Assembly: GCA_038025085.1 (NCBI GenBank)
Contig: CM076154.1
Coordinates: 24,170,501-24,234,500 of the forward strand
Direction: 5' to 3'
Source: Tetragonia tetragonoides
Taxonomy: Eukaryota; Streptophyta; Magnoliopsida; Caryophyllales; Aizoaceae
Length of the DNA: 64,000 nucleotides
Shown in pieces: positions 33,831 through 47,620 of this stretch. Position 1 is the first letter of the stretch; each line of letters opens with the position of its first letter. A program made the translations under genes and the position numbers. The notes beneath the pieces are model-generated. The model had not been told where the DNA came from. It made no database searches and saw nothing but the letters and a program-made list of their open reading frames with translations.

Positions 33831-36800
33831 GTTTTAAAAGCTCATACGAGTAGGGTGAAAGAGATTTGAGTTCTTTTGTGTTGTACATTAAGAGAAACCA
33901 TCCAAATACTTTGTTCGGATACATTTGAGTGTGAAACTGCACCTAGGATGTTTACAAGTACAAACAAGCTTCAACTCAAGCTTTTGAATGCATTTACGCG
34001 TTTTAAAAGCTCATATGACTAAGGTGAAAAAGATTGAGTTCTTTTGTGTTGTATATTAAGAGAAAGCACCCAAATGCTTTGTTTGCATTCATTTGAGCGA
34101 GAAACTTAACCTAGGCAGTTTACAAGTACAAACAAGCTTCAACTCAAGCTTTGCATGCATTTACGCGTTTTAAAAGCTCATATGACTAGGGTGAAAAAGA
34201 TTGAGTTCTTTTGTGTTGTATATTAAGAGAAAGCACCCAAATGCTTTGTTTGCATTCATTTGAGTGAGAAACTTGACCTAGGATGTTTACAAGTACAAAC
34301 AAGCTTCAACTCAAGCTTTTGAATGTATTTACGCGTTTTAACAGCTCTTACGATTAGGGTGAAAGAGATTGAGGTCTTTTGTGTTGTATATTAAGAGAAA
34401 GCACCCAAATGCTTTGTTTGCATTCATTTGAGGGAGAAACTACACCAAGGATGTTTACAAGTACAAACAAGCTTGAACTCCACCTTTTGAATGCATTTAC
34501 GCGTTTTAACAGCTCGTACATCTAGGGTGAAAGAGATTGAGTTCTTTTGTGTTCTATATTAAGAGAAAGCACCCAAATGCTTTGTTTGCAATCATTTGAG
34601 TGAGAAACTACACGAAGGATGTTTACAAGCACAAACAAGCTTTAACTCCACCTTTTGAATGCATTTACGCATTTTAACTGCTCTTAAAACAAGGGTGAAA
34701 GAGATTGAGTTCTTTTGTGTTGTATATTAAGAGAAATCACACAAATGCTTTGTTTGCATTCATTTGAGTGAGAAACTACACCAAGGATGTTTACAAGTAC
34801 AAAAAAGCTTCAACTCAAGCTTTTGAATGCATTTACGCGTTTTAAAAGCTCATATGACTAGGGTGAAAAAGATTGAGTTCTTTTGGGTTGTATTTTAAGA
34901 GAAAGCAACCAAAAGCTTTGTTTGCATTCATTTCAGTGAGAAACTACACCAAGAATGTTGACAAGTACAAACAAGCTTCAACTCAAGCTTTTGAATGCAT
35001 TTACGCGTTTTAAATGCTCATATGACTAGGGTGAAAAAGATTGAGTTCTTTTGTGTTGTATATTAAGAGAAAGCACCCAAATGCTTTGTTTGCATTTATT
35101 TGAGGGAGAAACTTAACCAAGGATGTTTACAAGTACAAACAAGCTTTAACTGAAGCTTTTGAATGTATTTACGCGTTTTAACAGCTCTTACGATTAGGGT
35201 GAAAGAGATTGAGGTCTTTTATGTTGTATATTAAGAGAAAGCACCCAAATGCTTTGTTCGCATTCATTTGAGTGAGAAACTACACCAAGGATGTTTTCAA
35301 GTACAAACAAGCTTTAACTCCACCTTTTTGAATGCATTTACGCGTTTTAACAGCTCTCACATCTAGGGTGAAAGAGATTGAGTTATTTTGTGTTGTATAT
35401 TAAGAGAAAGCACCCAAATGCTTTGTTTGCAATCATTTGAGTGAGAAACTACACCAAGGATGTTTACAAGCACAAACAAGCTTTAACTCCACCTTTTGAA
35501 TGCATTTACGCATTTTAACAGCTCTTAAAACTAGGGTGAAAGAGATTGAGTTCTTTTGTGTTGTATATTAAGAGAAATCACACAAATGCGTTGTTTCCAT
35601 TCATTTGAGTGTGAAACTACACCAAGGATGTTTACAAGTACAAACAAGCTTCAGCTCAAGCTTTTGAATGCATTTACGCGTTTTAAATGCTCATATGACT
35701 AGGGTGAAAAAGATTGAGTTCTTTTGTGTTGTATTTTAAGAGAAACAACCAAAAGCTTTGTTTGCATTCATTTCAGTGAGAAACTACACCAAGAATGTTT
35801 AGAAGTACAAACAAGCTTTAACTCAAGCTTTTGAATGCATTTACGCGTTTTAAAAGCTCATATGACTAGGGTGAAAGAGATTGAGGTCTTTTGTGTTGTA
35901 TATTAAGAGAAAGCGCCCAAATGCTTTGTTTACATTCAATTGAGTGAGAAACTTAACCAAGGATGTTTACAAGTACAAACAACTTTTAACTCCACCTTTT
36001 GAATGCATTTACGCGTTTTAACAGCTCTTACGACTAGGGTGAAAGAGATTGAGGTCTTTTGTATTGTATATTAAGAGAAATCATACAAATGCTTTTTTGC
36101 ATTCATTTGAGTGAGAAACTACACCAAGAATGTTTACAAGTACAAACAAGCTTCAACTCAAGCTTTTGAATATATTTACGCGTTTTAAAAGCTCATATGA
36201 CTAGGGTGAAAGAGATTGAGTTCTTTTGTGTTGTTTATTAAGAGAAAGCAACCAAATGCTTTGTTTGCATTCATTTCAGTGAGAAACTACACCAAGAATG
36301 TTTACAAGTACAAACAAGCTTCAACTCAAGCTTTTGAATGCATTTACGCGTTTTAAAAGCTCATAGGACTAGGGTGAAAAAGATTGAGTTCTTTTGTGTT
36401 GTATATTAAGAGAAAGCACCCAAATACTTTGTTTGCATTTATTTGAGTGAGAAACTACACCAAGGATGTTTACAAGTACAAACTAGCTTTAACTCCACCT
36501 TTTGAATGCATTTACGCGTTTTAACAGCTCTTACATCTAGGGTGAAAGAGATTGAGTTCTTTTGTGTTGTATTTTAAGAGAAAGCACCCAAATGCTTTGT
36601 TTGCATTCATTTGAGTGAGAAACTACACCAAGGTTGTTTACAAGTACAAACAAGCTTTAACTCCACCTTTTGAATGCATTTACGCGTTTTAACAGCTCTT
36701 ACATCTAGGGTAAAAGAGATTGAGTTCTCTTGTGTTGTATATTAAGAGAAAGCACCCAAATGGTTTGTTTGCATTCATTTGAGTGAGAAACTACACCAAG

Positions 36801-39800
36801 GATGTTTACAAGTACAAACAAGCTTTAGCTCCACCTTTTGAATGCATTTACGCGTTTTAACTGCTCTTACATCTAGGGTGAAAGTGATTGAGTTCTTTTG
36901 TGTTGTATATTAAGAGAAAGCACCCAAATGCTTTGTTTGCATTCACTTGAGGGAGAAACTACACAAAGGATGTTTACAAGTACAAACAAGCTTCAACTCA
37001 AGCTTTTGAAAGCATTTACGCGTTTTAAAACCTCATACGACAAGGGTGAAAGAGATTGAGGTCTTTTGTGTTGTATATTAAGTGAAAGCACCCAAATGCT
37101 TTGCTTGCATTTATTTCAGTGAGAAAATACACCAAGAATGTTTACAAGTACAAACAAGCTTCAACTCAAGCTTTTGAATGCATTTACACGTTTTAAAAGC
37201 TCATATGACTAGGGTGGAAAAGATTGAGTTCTTTTGTGTTGTATATTATGAGAAAGCACCCAAAAGCTTTGTTTGCGTTCATTGGAGTGAGAAACTACAC
37301 CAAGGATGTTTACAAGCACAAACGAGCTTCAACTCAAGCTTTTGAATGTATTTACGCGTTTTAAAACCTCATACGACTAGGGTGAAAGAGATTGAGGTCT
37401 TTTGTGTTGTCTATTAATAGAAAGCACCCAAATGCTTTGTTTGCATTCATTTGAGTGAGAAACTACACCAAGGATGTTTAAAAGCACAAACAAGCTTTAA
37501 CTCCACCTTTTGAATGCATTTACGCATTTTCACAGCTCTTACAACTAGGGTGAAAAAGATTGAGTTCTTTTGTGTTGTATATTAAGAGAAATCACCCAAA
37601 TGGTTTGTTTGCATTCATTTGAGTGAGAAACTACACCAAGGATGTTTACAAGCACAAACAAGTTTCAACTCAAGCTTTTGAATGCATTTACGCGTTTTCA
37701 CAGCTCTTACGACTAGGCGAAAAGAGATTGAGTTCTTTTATGTTGTATATTAAGAAAAAGCTCGCAAATGCTTTATTTACATTCATTTGAGTATGAAACT
37801 ACCCCAAGGATGTTTACAACTACAAACAAGCTTGAACTCAATCTTTTAAATGCATTTAAGCGTTTTAAAAGCTCATACGACTAGGGTGAAAGAGATTGAG
37901 TTCTTTTGTGTTGTATATTAAGAGAACGCACCCAAATGTTTTCTTTGCATTCATTTGAGTGGGAAACTACACCAAAGATGTTTACAAGTACCAACAAGCT
38001 TCAACTTAAGCTTTTGTATGCATATACGCGTTTTAAAACCTCATACGACTAGGGTGAAAGAGATTGAGTTCTTTTGTGTTGTATTTTCAGAGAAAGCACC
38101 CAAAAGCTTTGTTTGCATTCATTGGAGTGAGAAACTACACCAAGGATGTTTACAAGTACAAACAAGCTTCAACTCAAACTTTTGAATGTATTTACGCGTT
38201 TTAACAGCTCTTACGACTAGGGTGAAAGATATTGAGTTCTTTTCTGTTGTATATTAAGAGAAAGCACACAAATGCTTTACTTGCATTCATTTGATTGTGA
38301 ATACATTCAAAATTTTGAGTTGAAGCTTGTTTGTACTTGTAAACAACCTTTGGGTGCTTTCTCTGAAAATACAACACAAAAGAACTTAATCTCTTTCACC
38401 CTAGTCGTAAGAGCTGTTAAAAAGGTGGAGTTAAAGCTTGTTTGTACTTGTAAACATCTTTGGTGTAGTTTCTCACTCAAATGAATGCAAACAAAGCATT
38501 TGGGTGCTTTCTCTTAATATACAACACAAAAGACCTCAATCTCTTTCACCCTAGTCATATGAGCTTGTAAAACGCGTAAATACATTCAAAAGCTTGAGTT
38601 AAAGCTTGTTTGTACTTGTAAACATCCTTGGTGTAGTTTCTCACTCCAATGAATGCAAACAAAGCTTTTGGGTGCTTTCTCTGAAAATACAACACAAAAG
38701 AACTCAATCTCTTTCACCTTAGTCGTATGAGGTTTTAAAACGCGTATATGCATTCAAAAGCTTAAATTGAAGCTTGTTGGTAGTTGTAAACATCTTTGGT
38801 GTAGTTTTTCACTCAAATGAATGCAAAGAAAACATCTGGGTGCGTTCTCTTAATATACAACACAAAAGAACTCAATCTTTTTCACCCTAGTCATATGAGC
38901 TTTTAAAACGCGTAAATGCATTCAAAAGCTTGAGTTGAAACTTGTTTGTACTTGTAAACATCCTTGGTGTAGTTTCTCACTCAAATGAATGCAAAGAAAA
39001 CATTTGGGTGCGTTCTCTTAATATACAACACAAAAGACCTCATTCTATTTCACCCTAGTCATATGAGCTTTTAAAACGCGTAAATGCTTTCAAAAGCTTG
39101 AGTTGAAGCTTGTTTGTACTTGTAAACTTTCTTGGTGTAGTTTCTCACTGAAATGAATGCAAACAAAGCTTTTGGTTGCTTTCTCTTAAAATACAACACA
39201 AAAGAACTCAATCTTTTTCGCCCTAGTCGTATGAGGTTTTAAAACGCGTAAATGCTTTCAAAAGCTTGAGTTGAAGCTTGTTTGTACTTGTAAACATCCT
39301 TGGTGTAGTTTCTCACTCAAACTAATGCAAAGAAAGCATTTGGGTGCTTTCTCTCAATATACAACACAAAAGACCTCAATCTCTTTCACCCTAGTCATAT
39401 GGGGTATTAAAACGCGTAAATGCTTTCAAAAGCTTGAGTTGAAGCTTTTTTGTACTTGTGAACATCCTTGGTGTAGTTTCTCCCTCAAATGAATGCAAAC
39501 AAAGCATTTGGGTGCTTTCTCTTAATATACAACACAAAAGAACTCAATCTCTTTCACCCTAGATGTAAGAGCTGTTAAAACGCGTAAATGCATTCAAAAG
39601 GTGGAGTTAAAGCTTGTTTGTACTTGTAAACATCCTTGGTGTAGTTTCTCACTCAAATGAATGCAAACAAAGCATTTGGGTGCTTTCTCTTAATATACAA
39701 CACAAAATACCTCAATCTCTTTCGCCCTAGTCATATGAGCTTTTAAAACGCGTAAATGCATTCAAAATCTTGAGTTGAAACTTGTTTGTACTTGTAAACA

Positions 39801-39904
39801 TCCTTGGTGTAGTTTCTCACTCAAATGAATGCAAACAAAGCATTTGGGTGATTTCTCTTAATATACAACACAAAAGACCTCAATCTCTTTCACCCTAGTC
39901 GTAT

Positions 39905-40311
39905 GTGGTTTTAAAACGCGTAAATGCATTCAAAAGCTTGAGTTGAAGCTTGTTTGTACTTTTATACATCCTAGGTGTAGTATCACACTCAAATGAATGC
40001 AAACAAAACATTTGGGTGCTTTCTCTTAATGAACAACCCAAAAGAACTCAATCTCTATCACCCTAGTCGTAAGAGCTGTTATAACGCGTAAATGCATCAA
40101 AAGATTGAGTTGAAGCTTGTATGTACGCGTAAACACGTAAAAATGTACAAAATGCTTACTTTGGTGACATTATGGTCAAGGTCACCCAAATGCTTTGTTT
40201 GCATTCGTTATGCACCCAAAGCCGTAAATGCATTCAAAAAGCTTGAGTTGAAGCTTGTTTGTACTTGTAAACATCCAAGGTGTAGTTTCACACGCAAATG
40301 AATGCAAACAA
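39905..40311 (-). repeat. Inverted duplication, right arm
   Basis: Reverse-complement partner of 33423-33830, about 6.1 kb away, with the marker TGGTGACATTATGGTCAAGG at 40161-40180. Arms differ by scattered substitutions and small indels. Confidence 0.8.
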
Positions 40312-43300
40312 AGTGTTTGGATGCTTTCTCTTAATATACAACACAAAGAACTCAAATCTCTTTCACCCTATTCGTATGAGCTTTTAAAACGCGTAAATGC
40401 ATTCAAAAGCTTGAGTTGAAGCCTGTTTGTACTTGTAAACATCCTAGGTGTAGTTTCACACTCAAATGAATGCAAACAAATGAAAAAGAGTAGGGTGAAA
40501 GAGATTTGACAAACTACACCAAGAATGTTTACAAGTACAAACAAGCTTCAACTCAAGCTTTTGAAAGCATTTACGTGTTTTAAAACCTCATACGACTAGG
40601 GTGAAAGAGATTGAGGTCTTTTGTGTTGTATATTAAGAGAAAGCACCCAAATGCTTTGTTTGCATTCATTTGAGTGAGAAACTACACCAAGGATGTTTAC
40701 CAGTACAAACAAGCTTTAACTCCACCTTTTGAAAGCATTTACGTGTTTTAAAACCTCATACGACTAGGGTGAAAGAGATTGAGGTCTTTTGTGTTGTATA
40801 TTAAGAGAAAGCACCCAAATGCTTTGTTTGCATTCATTTGAGTGAGAAAGTACACCAAGGATGTTTACGAGTACAAACAAGTTTTAACTCCACCTTTTGA
40901 ATGCATTTACGCGTTTTAACAGCTCTTACATCTAGGGTGAAAGAGATTGAGTTCTTTTGTGTTGTATTTTAAGTGAAAGCAACCAAAAGCTTTGTTTGCA
41001 TTCATTTCAGTGAGAAACTACACCAAGGATGTTTACAAGTACAGACAAGCTTCAACTCAAGCTATTGAATGCATTTACATGTTTTAAAAGTTCATATGAC
41101 TAGGGTGAAAGAGATTGAGGTATTTTGTGTTGTATGTTAAGAGAAAGCACCCAAATGCTTTGTTTGCATTCATTTGAGTGAGAAACTACACCAAGGATGT
41201 TTACCAGTACAAACAAGCTTTAACTCCACCTTTTGAATGCATTTACGCGTTTTAACAGCTCTTACGACTAGGGTGAAAGAGATTGAATTCTTTTGTGTTG
41301 GATTTTCAGAGAAAGCACCCAAAAGCTTTGTTTGCATTCACTGGAGTGAGAAACTACACCAAGGATGTTTACAAGGACAAACAAGCTTCAACTCAAAATT
41401 TTGAATGTATTCACAATCAAATGAATGCAAATAAAACATTTGTGTGCTTTCTCTTAATATACAACAGAAAAGAACTCAATCTCTTTCACCCTAGTCGTAA
41501 GAGCTGTTAAAATGCGTAAATACATTCAAAAGCTTGTTTGTACTTGTAAACATCCTTGGTGTAGTTTCTCACTGCAATGAATGCAAACAAAGCTTTTGGG
41601 TGCTTTCTCTGAAAATACAACACAAAAGAACTCAATCTCTTTCAACCTAGTCGTATGAGGTTTCAAAACGCGTATATGCATTCAAAAGCTTAAGTTGAAG
41701 CTTGTTGGTACTTGTAAACATCTTTGGTGTAGTTTCTCACTCAAATGAATGCAAAGAAAACATTTGGGTGCGTTCTCTTAATATACAACACAAAAGAACT
41801 CAATCTCTTTCACCCTTGTCGTATGAGCTTTTAAAACGCTTAAATGCATTTAAAAGCTTGAGTTCAAGATTGTTTGTAGTTGTAAACATCCTTGGGGTAG
41901 TTTCACACACAAATGAATGCAAACAAAGCATTTGGGTGCTTTCTCTTAAGCTTGAGTTGAAGCTTGTTTGTACTTGTAAACAGAAAAGAGATTGAGTTTC
42001 TCACTCCAATGAATGCAAACAAAGCTTTTGGAGATTTGAGTGTGAAACTGCACCTAGGATGTTTACAAGTACAAACAAGCTTCAACTCAAGCTTTTGAAT
42101 GCATTTACGCGTTTTGAAAGCTCATACGAATAGGGTGAAAGAGATTTGAGTTCTTTTGTGTTGTATATTAAGAGAATGCATCCAAAAACTTTGTTTGCAT
42201 TCATTTGAGTGAGAAACTACACCAAGGATGTTTACAAGTACAAAAAATATTTAACTCCACTTTTTGAATGCATTTACGCGTTTTAACAGCTCTTACATCT
42301 AGGGTGAAAGATATTGAGTTCTTTTGTGTTGTATATTAAGAGAAAGCACCCAAATGCTTTGTTTGCATTCATTTGAGGGAGAAACTACACCAAGGATGTT
42401 TACAAGTACAAACAAGCTTTAACTCAACCTTTTGAATGCATTTACGCATTTTTACAGCTCTTACAACTAGGGTGAAAGTGATTGAGTTCTTTTGTGTTGT
42501 ATATTAAGACAAATCACACAAATGCTTTGTTTGCATTCATTTGAGTGTGAAACTACACCAAGGATGTTTACAAGTACAAACGAACTTTAACTCCACCTTT
42601 TGAATGCATATACGCCTTTTGAATGCATATACGCGTTCTTTTGTGTTGTATTTTTAGAGAAAGCACCCAAAAGCGTTGTTTTCATTCATTGGAGTGAGAA
42701 ACTACACCAAGGATGTTTACAAGTATAAAAAAACCTTCAACTCAAAATTTTGATATCTTTGTTGGCATTCATTTGAGTGAGAAACTACACCAAGAATGTT
42801 TACAAGTACAAACAAGCTTCAACTCAAAATTTTGAATGTATTCACAATCAAATGAATGCAAAAAAAGCATTTGGGTGCTTTCTCTTAATATACAACACAA
42901 AAGAACTCAATCTCTTTCACCCTAGATGAAAGAGCTTTTTAAAACGCGTAAATGCATTCAAAAGGTGGAGTTAAAGCTTGTTTGTACTTGTAAACATCCT
43001 TGGTGTAGTTTCTCTCTCAAATGAATGCAAACAAAGCATTTGGGTGCTTTATCTTAATATACAACACAAAAGACCTCAATCTCTTTCACCCTAATCGGGA
43101 GAGCTGTTAAAACGCGTAAATACATTCAAATGATTGAGTTGAAGCTTGTTTGTCCTTGTAAACATCCTTGGTTAAGTTTCTCAGTCAAATGAATGCAAAC
43201 AAAGCATTTGGGTGCTTTCTCTTAATATACAACACAAAAGTACTCAATCTTTTTCACCCTAGTAATATGAGCTTTTAGAACGCGTAAATGAATTCAAAAG

Positions 43301-45157
43301 GTGGAGTTAAAGCTTGTTTGTACTTGTAAACATCCTTGGTGTAGTTTCTCACTCAAATAAATGCAAACAAATCATTTGGGTGGTTTCTCTTAATATACAA
43401 CACAAAAGACCTCAATCTCTTTCACCCTAGTCGTATGAGGTTTTAAAACGCGTAAAAGCTTTCAAAAGGTTGAGTTGAAGCTTGTTTGTACTTGTAAACG
43501 TCCTTGGTGTAGTTTCTCACTCAAATGAATGCAAACAAAGCATTTGTGTGATTTCTCTTAATATACAACACAAAAGACCTCAATCTCTTTCACCCTAGTC
43601 GTATGAGGTTTTAAAACCCGTAAATGCTTTCAAAAGGTTGAGTTGAAGCTTGTTTGTACTTGTAAACATCCTTGGTGTAGTTTCTCACTCAAATGAATGC
43701 AAACAAAGCATTTGGGTGCTTTCTCTTAATATACAACACAAAAGAACTCAATCTCTTTAACCCTAGTCATATGAGCTTTTAAAACGCGTAAATACATTCA
43801 AAAGCTTGAGTTGAAGCTTGTTTGTACTTGTAAACATCCTTGGTGTAGTTTCTCCCTCAAATGAATGCAAACAAAGCATTTGGGTGCTTTCCCTTAATAT
43901 TCAACACAAAAGAACTCAATCTCTTTCACCCTAGATGAAAGAGCTGTTAAAACGCGTAAATGCATTCAAAAGGTGGATTTAAAGCTTGTTTGTACTTGTA
44001 AACATCCTTGGTGTAGTTTCTCGCTCAAATTAATGCAAACAAAGCATTTGGGTGCTTTCTCTTAATATACAACACAAAAGACCTCAATCTCTTTCACCCT
44101 AGTCGTATGAGGTTTTAAAACGCGTAAATGCTTTCAAATGGTTGAGTTGAAGCTTGTTTGTACTTGTAAACGTCCTTGGTGTAGTTTCTCACTCAAATGA
44201 ATGCAAACAAAGCATTTGTGTGATTTCTCTTAATATACAACACAAAAGACCTCAATCTCTTTCACCCTAGTCGTATGAGGTTTTAAAACCCGTAAATGCT
44301 TTCAAAAGGTTGAGTTGAAGCTTGTTTGTACTTGTAAACATCCTTGGTGTAGTTTGTCACTCAAATGAATGCAAACAAAGCATTTGGGTGCTTTCTCTTA
44401 ATATACAACACAAAGAACTCAAATCTCTTTCACCCTTTTCGTATGAGCATTTAAAACGCGTAAATGCATTCAAAAGCTTGAGTTGAAGCTTGTTTGTACT
44501 TGTAAACATCCTAGGTGTAGTTTCACACTCAAATGAATGCAAACAAAGCTTTTGGTTGCTTTCTCTTAAAATACAACACAAAAGAACTCAAGCTTTTGAA
44601 TGCATTTACGCGTTTTAAAAGCTCATATGACTAGGGTGAAAAAGATTGAGTTCTTTTGTGTTGTATTTTAAGAGAAAGCAACCAAAAACTTTGTTTGCAT
44701 TCATTTCAGTGAGAAACTACACCAAGAATCTTTACAAGTACAAACAAGCTTCAACTCAAGCTTTTGAATGCATTTACGCGTTTTAAAAGCTCATATGACT
44801 AGGGTGAAAGAGATTGAGGTCTTTTGTGTTGTATATTAAGAGAAAGCACCCAAATGCTTTGTTTGCATTCTTTCGAGTGAGAAACTACACCAAGGATGTT
44901 TACAAGTACAAACAAGCTTTAACTCCACCTTTTGAATGTATTTACGCGTTTTAACAGCTCTTACGACTAGGGTGAAAGAGATTGAGTTCTTTTGTGTTGT
45001 ATTTTCAGAGAAAGCACCCAAAAGCTTTGTTTGCATTCATTGGAGTGAGAAACTATACCAAGGATGTTTACAAGTACAAACAAGCTGCAACTCAAAATTT
45101 TGAATGTATTCACAATCAAATGAATGCAAATAAAGCATTTGTGTGCTTTCTCTTAAT

Positions 45158-45289
45158 ATGCCTTGATTCAATTATTGTATTGACCGCAATTAAATCATTT
45201 GGTTCAATTACCATGAACCTATTGGCCTTGCTATGTATTGCATAGCCCAAAAAGATACATTCAACTCCCCTTTCTCCTAATTTCTTTCT
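45158..45289 (-). pseudogene. Ty1/copia pol fragment in HOR-A, copy 1
   Basis: The minus strand gives 44 uninterrupted codons typical of the Ty1/copia region between integrase and reverse transcriptase: CIFLGYAIHSKANRFMVIEP followed by a stretch ending TIIESRH. Both ends run directly into satellite. It is too short to be functional and is best read as a captured fragment. Confidence 0.85.
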
Positions 45290-47488
45290 AAAAAGGTGGA
45301 GTTAAAGCTTGTTTGTAGTTGTAAACATCCTTGGTGTAGTTTCTCTCTCAAATGAATGCAAACAAAGCATTTGGGTGCTTTATCTTAATATACAACACAA
45401 AAGACCTCAATCTCTTTCACCCTAATCGGGAGAGCTGTTAAAACGCGTAAATACATTCAAATGATTGAGTTGAAGCTTGTTTGTCCTTGTAAACATCCTT
45501 GGTTAAGTTTCTCAGTCAAATGAATGCAAACAAAGCATTTGGGTGCTTTCTCTTAATATACAACACAAAAGTACTCAATCTTTTTCACCCTAGTAATATG
45601 AGCTTTTAGAACGCGTAAATGAATTCAAAAGGTGGAGTTAAAGCTTGTTTGTACTTGTAAACATCCTTGGTGTAGTTTCTCACTCAAATAAATGCAAACA
45701 AATCATTTGGGTGGTTTCTCTTAATATACAACACAAAAGACCTCAATCTCTTTCACCCTAGTCGTATGAGGTTTTAAAACGCGTAAAAGCTTTCAAAAGG
45801 TTGAGTTGAAGCTTGTTTGTACTTGTAAACGTCCTTGGTGTAGTTTCTCACTCAAATGAATGCAAACAAAGCATTTGTGTGATTTCTCTTAATATACAAC
45901 ACAAAAGACCTCAATCTCTTTCACCCTAGTCGTATGAGGTTTTAAAACCCGTAAATGCTTTCAAAAGGTTGAGTTGAAGCTTGTTTGTACTTGTAAACAT
46001 CCTTGGTGTAGTTTCTCACTCAAATGAATGCAAACAAAGCATTTGGGTGCTTTCTCTTAATATACAACACAAAAGAACTCAATCTCTTTAACCCTAGTCA
46101 TATGAGCTTTTAAAACGCGTAAATACATTCAAAAGCTTGAGTTGAAGCTTGTTTGTACTTGTAAACATCCTTGGTGTAGTTTCTCCCTCAAATGAATGCA
46201 AACAAAGCATTTGGGTGCTTTCCCTTAATATTCAACACAAAAGAACTCAATCTCTTTCACCCTAGATGAAAGAGCTGTTAAAACGCGTAAATGCATTCAA
46301 AAGGTGGATTTAAAGCTTGTTTGTACTTGTAAACATCCTTGGTGTAGTTTCTCGCTCAAATTAATGCAAACAAAGCATTTGGGTGCTTTCTCTTAATATA
46401 CAACACAAAAGACCTCAATCTCTTTCACCCTAGTCGTATGAGGTTTTAAAACGCGTAAATGCTTTCAAATGGTTGAGTTGAAGCTTGTTTGTACTTGTAA
46501 ACGTCCTTGGTGTAGTTTCTCACTCAAATGAATGCAAACAAAGCATTTGTGTGATTTCTCTTAATATACAACACAAAAGACCTCAATCTCTTTCACCCTA
46601 GTCGTATGAGGTTTTAAAACCCGTAAATGCTTTCAAAAGGTTGAGTTGAAGCTTGTTTGTACTTGTAAACATCCTTGGTGTAGTTTGTCACTCAAATGAA
46701 TGCAAACAAAGCATTTGGGTGCTTTCTCTTAATATACAACACAAAGAACTCAAATCTCTTTCACCCTTTTCGTATGAGCATTTAAAACGCGTAAATGCAT
46801 TCAAAAGCTTGAGTTGAAGCTTGTTTGTACTTGTAAACATCCTAGGTGTAGTTTCACACTCAAATGAATGCAAACAAAGCTTTTGGTTGCTTTCTCTTAA
46901 AATACAACACAAAAGAACTCAAGCTTTTGAATGCATTTACGCGTTTTAAAAGCTCATATGACTAGGGTGAAAAAGATTGAGTTCTTTTGTGTTGTATTTT
47001 AAGAGAAAGCAACCAAAAACTTTGTTTGCATTCATTTCAGTGAGAAACTACACCAAGAATCTTTACAAGTACAAACAAGCTTCAACTCAAGCTTTTGAAT
47101 GCATTTACGCGTTTTAAAAGCTCATATGACTAGGGTGAAAGAGATTGAGGTCTTTTGTGTTGTATATTAAGAGAAAGCACCCAAATGCTTTGTTTGCATT
47201 CTTTCGAGTGAGAAACTACACCAAGGATGTTTACAAGTACAAACAAGCTTTAACTCCACCTTTTGAATGTATTTACGCGTTTTAACAGCTCTTACGACTA
47301 GGGTGAAAGAGATTGAGTTCTTTTGTGTTGTATTTTCAGAGAAAGCACCCAAAAGCTTTGTTTGCATTCATTGGAGTGAGAAACTATACCAAGGATGTTT
47401 ACAAGTACAAACAAGCTGCAACTCAAAATTTTGAATGTATTCACAATCAAATGAATGCAAATAAAGCATTTGTGTGCTTTCTCTTAAT

Positions 47489-47620
47489 ATGCCTTGATTC
47501 AATTATTGTATTGACCGCAATTAAATCATTTGGTTCAATTACCATGAACCTATTGGCCTTGCTATGTATTGCATAGCCCAAAAAGATACATTCAACTCCC
47601 CTTTCTCCTAATTTCTTTCT
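47489..47620 (-). pseudogene. Ty1/copia pol fragment in HOR-A, copy 2
   Basis: Same 44-codon fragment, exactly 2331 bp from copy 1 and with identical satellite junctions. Confidence 0.85.

Larger units (their letters stand above)
33060..42959. repeat. 168-bp satellite array, block 4
   Basis: Minus orientation just after the element, then a scrambled section to ~33620, plus at ~33620-38290, minus at ~38290-40480 (scrambled at 40100-40220), plus at ~40490-41410, minus at ~41410-41985, plus at ~41985-42840, minus after that. No genes seen; open frames of 60-97 codons here are satellite. Confidence 0.92.

Noticed and set aside
40141..40215. A possible small gene or foreign insert
   Set aside because: The ~35-bp non-satellite marker has no coding content and is shared with 33562-33600 within an inverted duplication of satellite.
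44982..45245. 87-codon plus-strand frame repeated every 2331 bp
   Set aside because: Satellite followed by the antisense of the copia fragment; the meaningful frame is on the minus strand.
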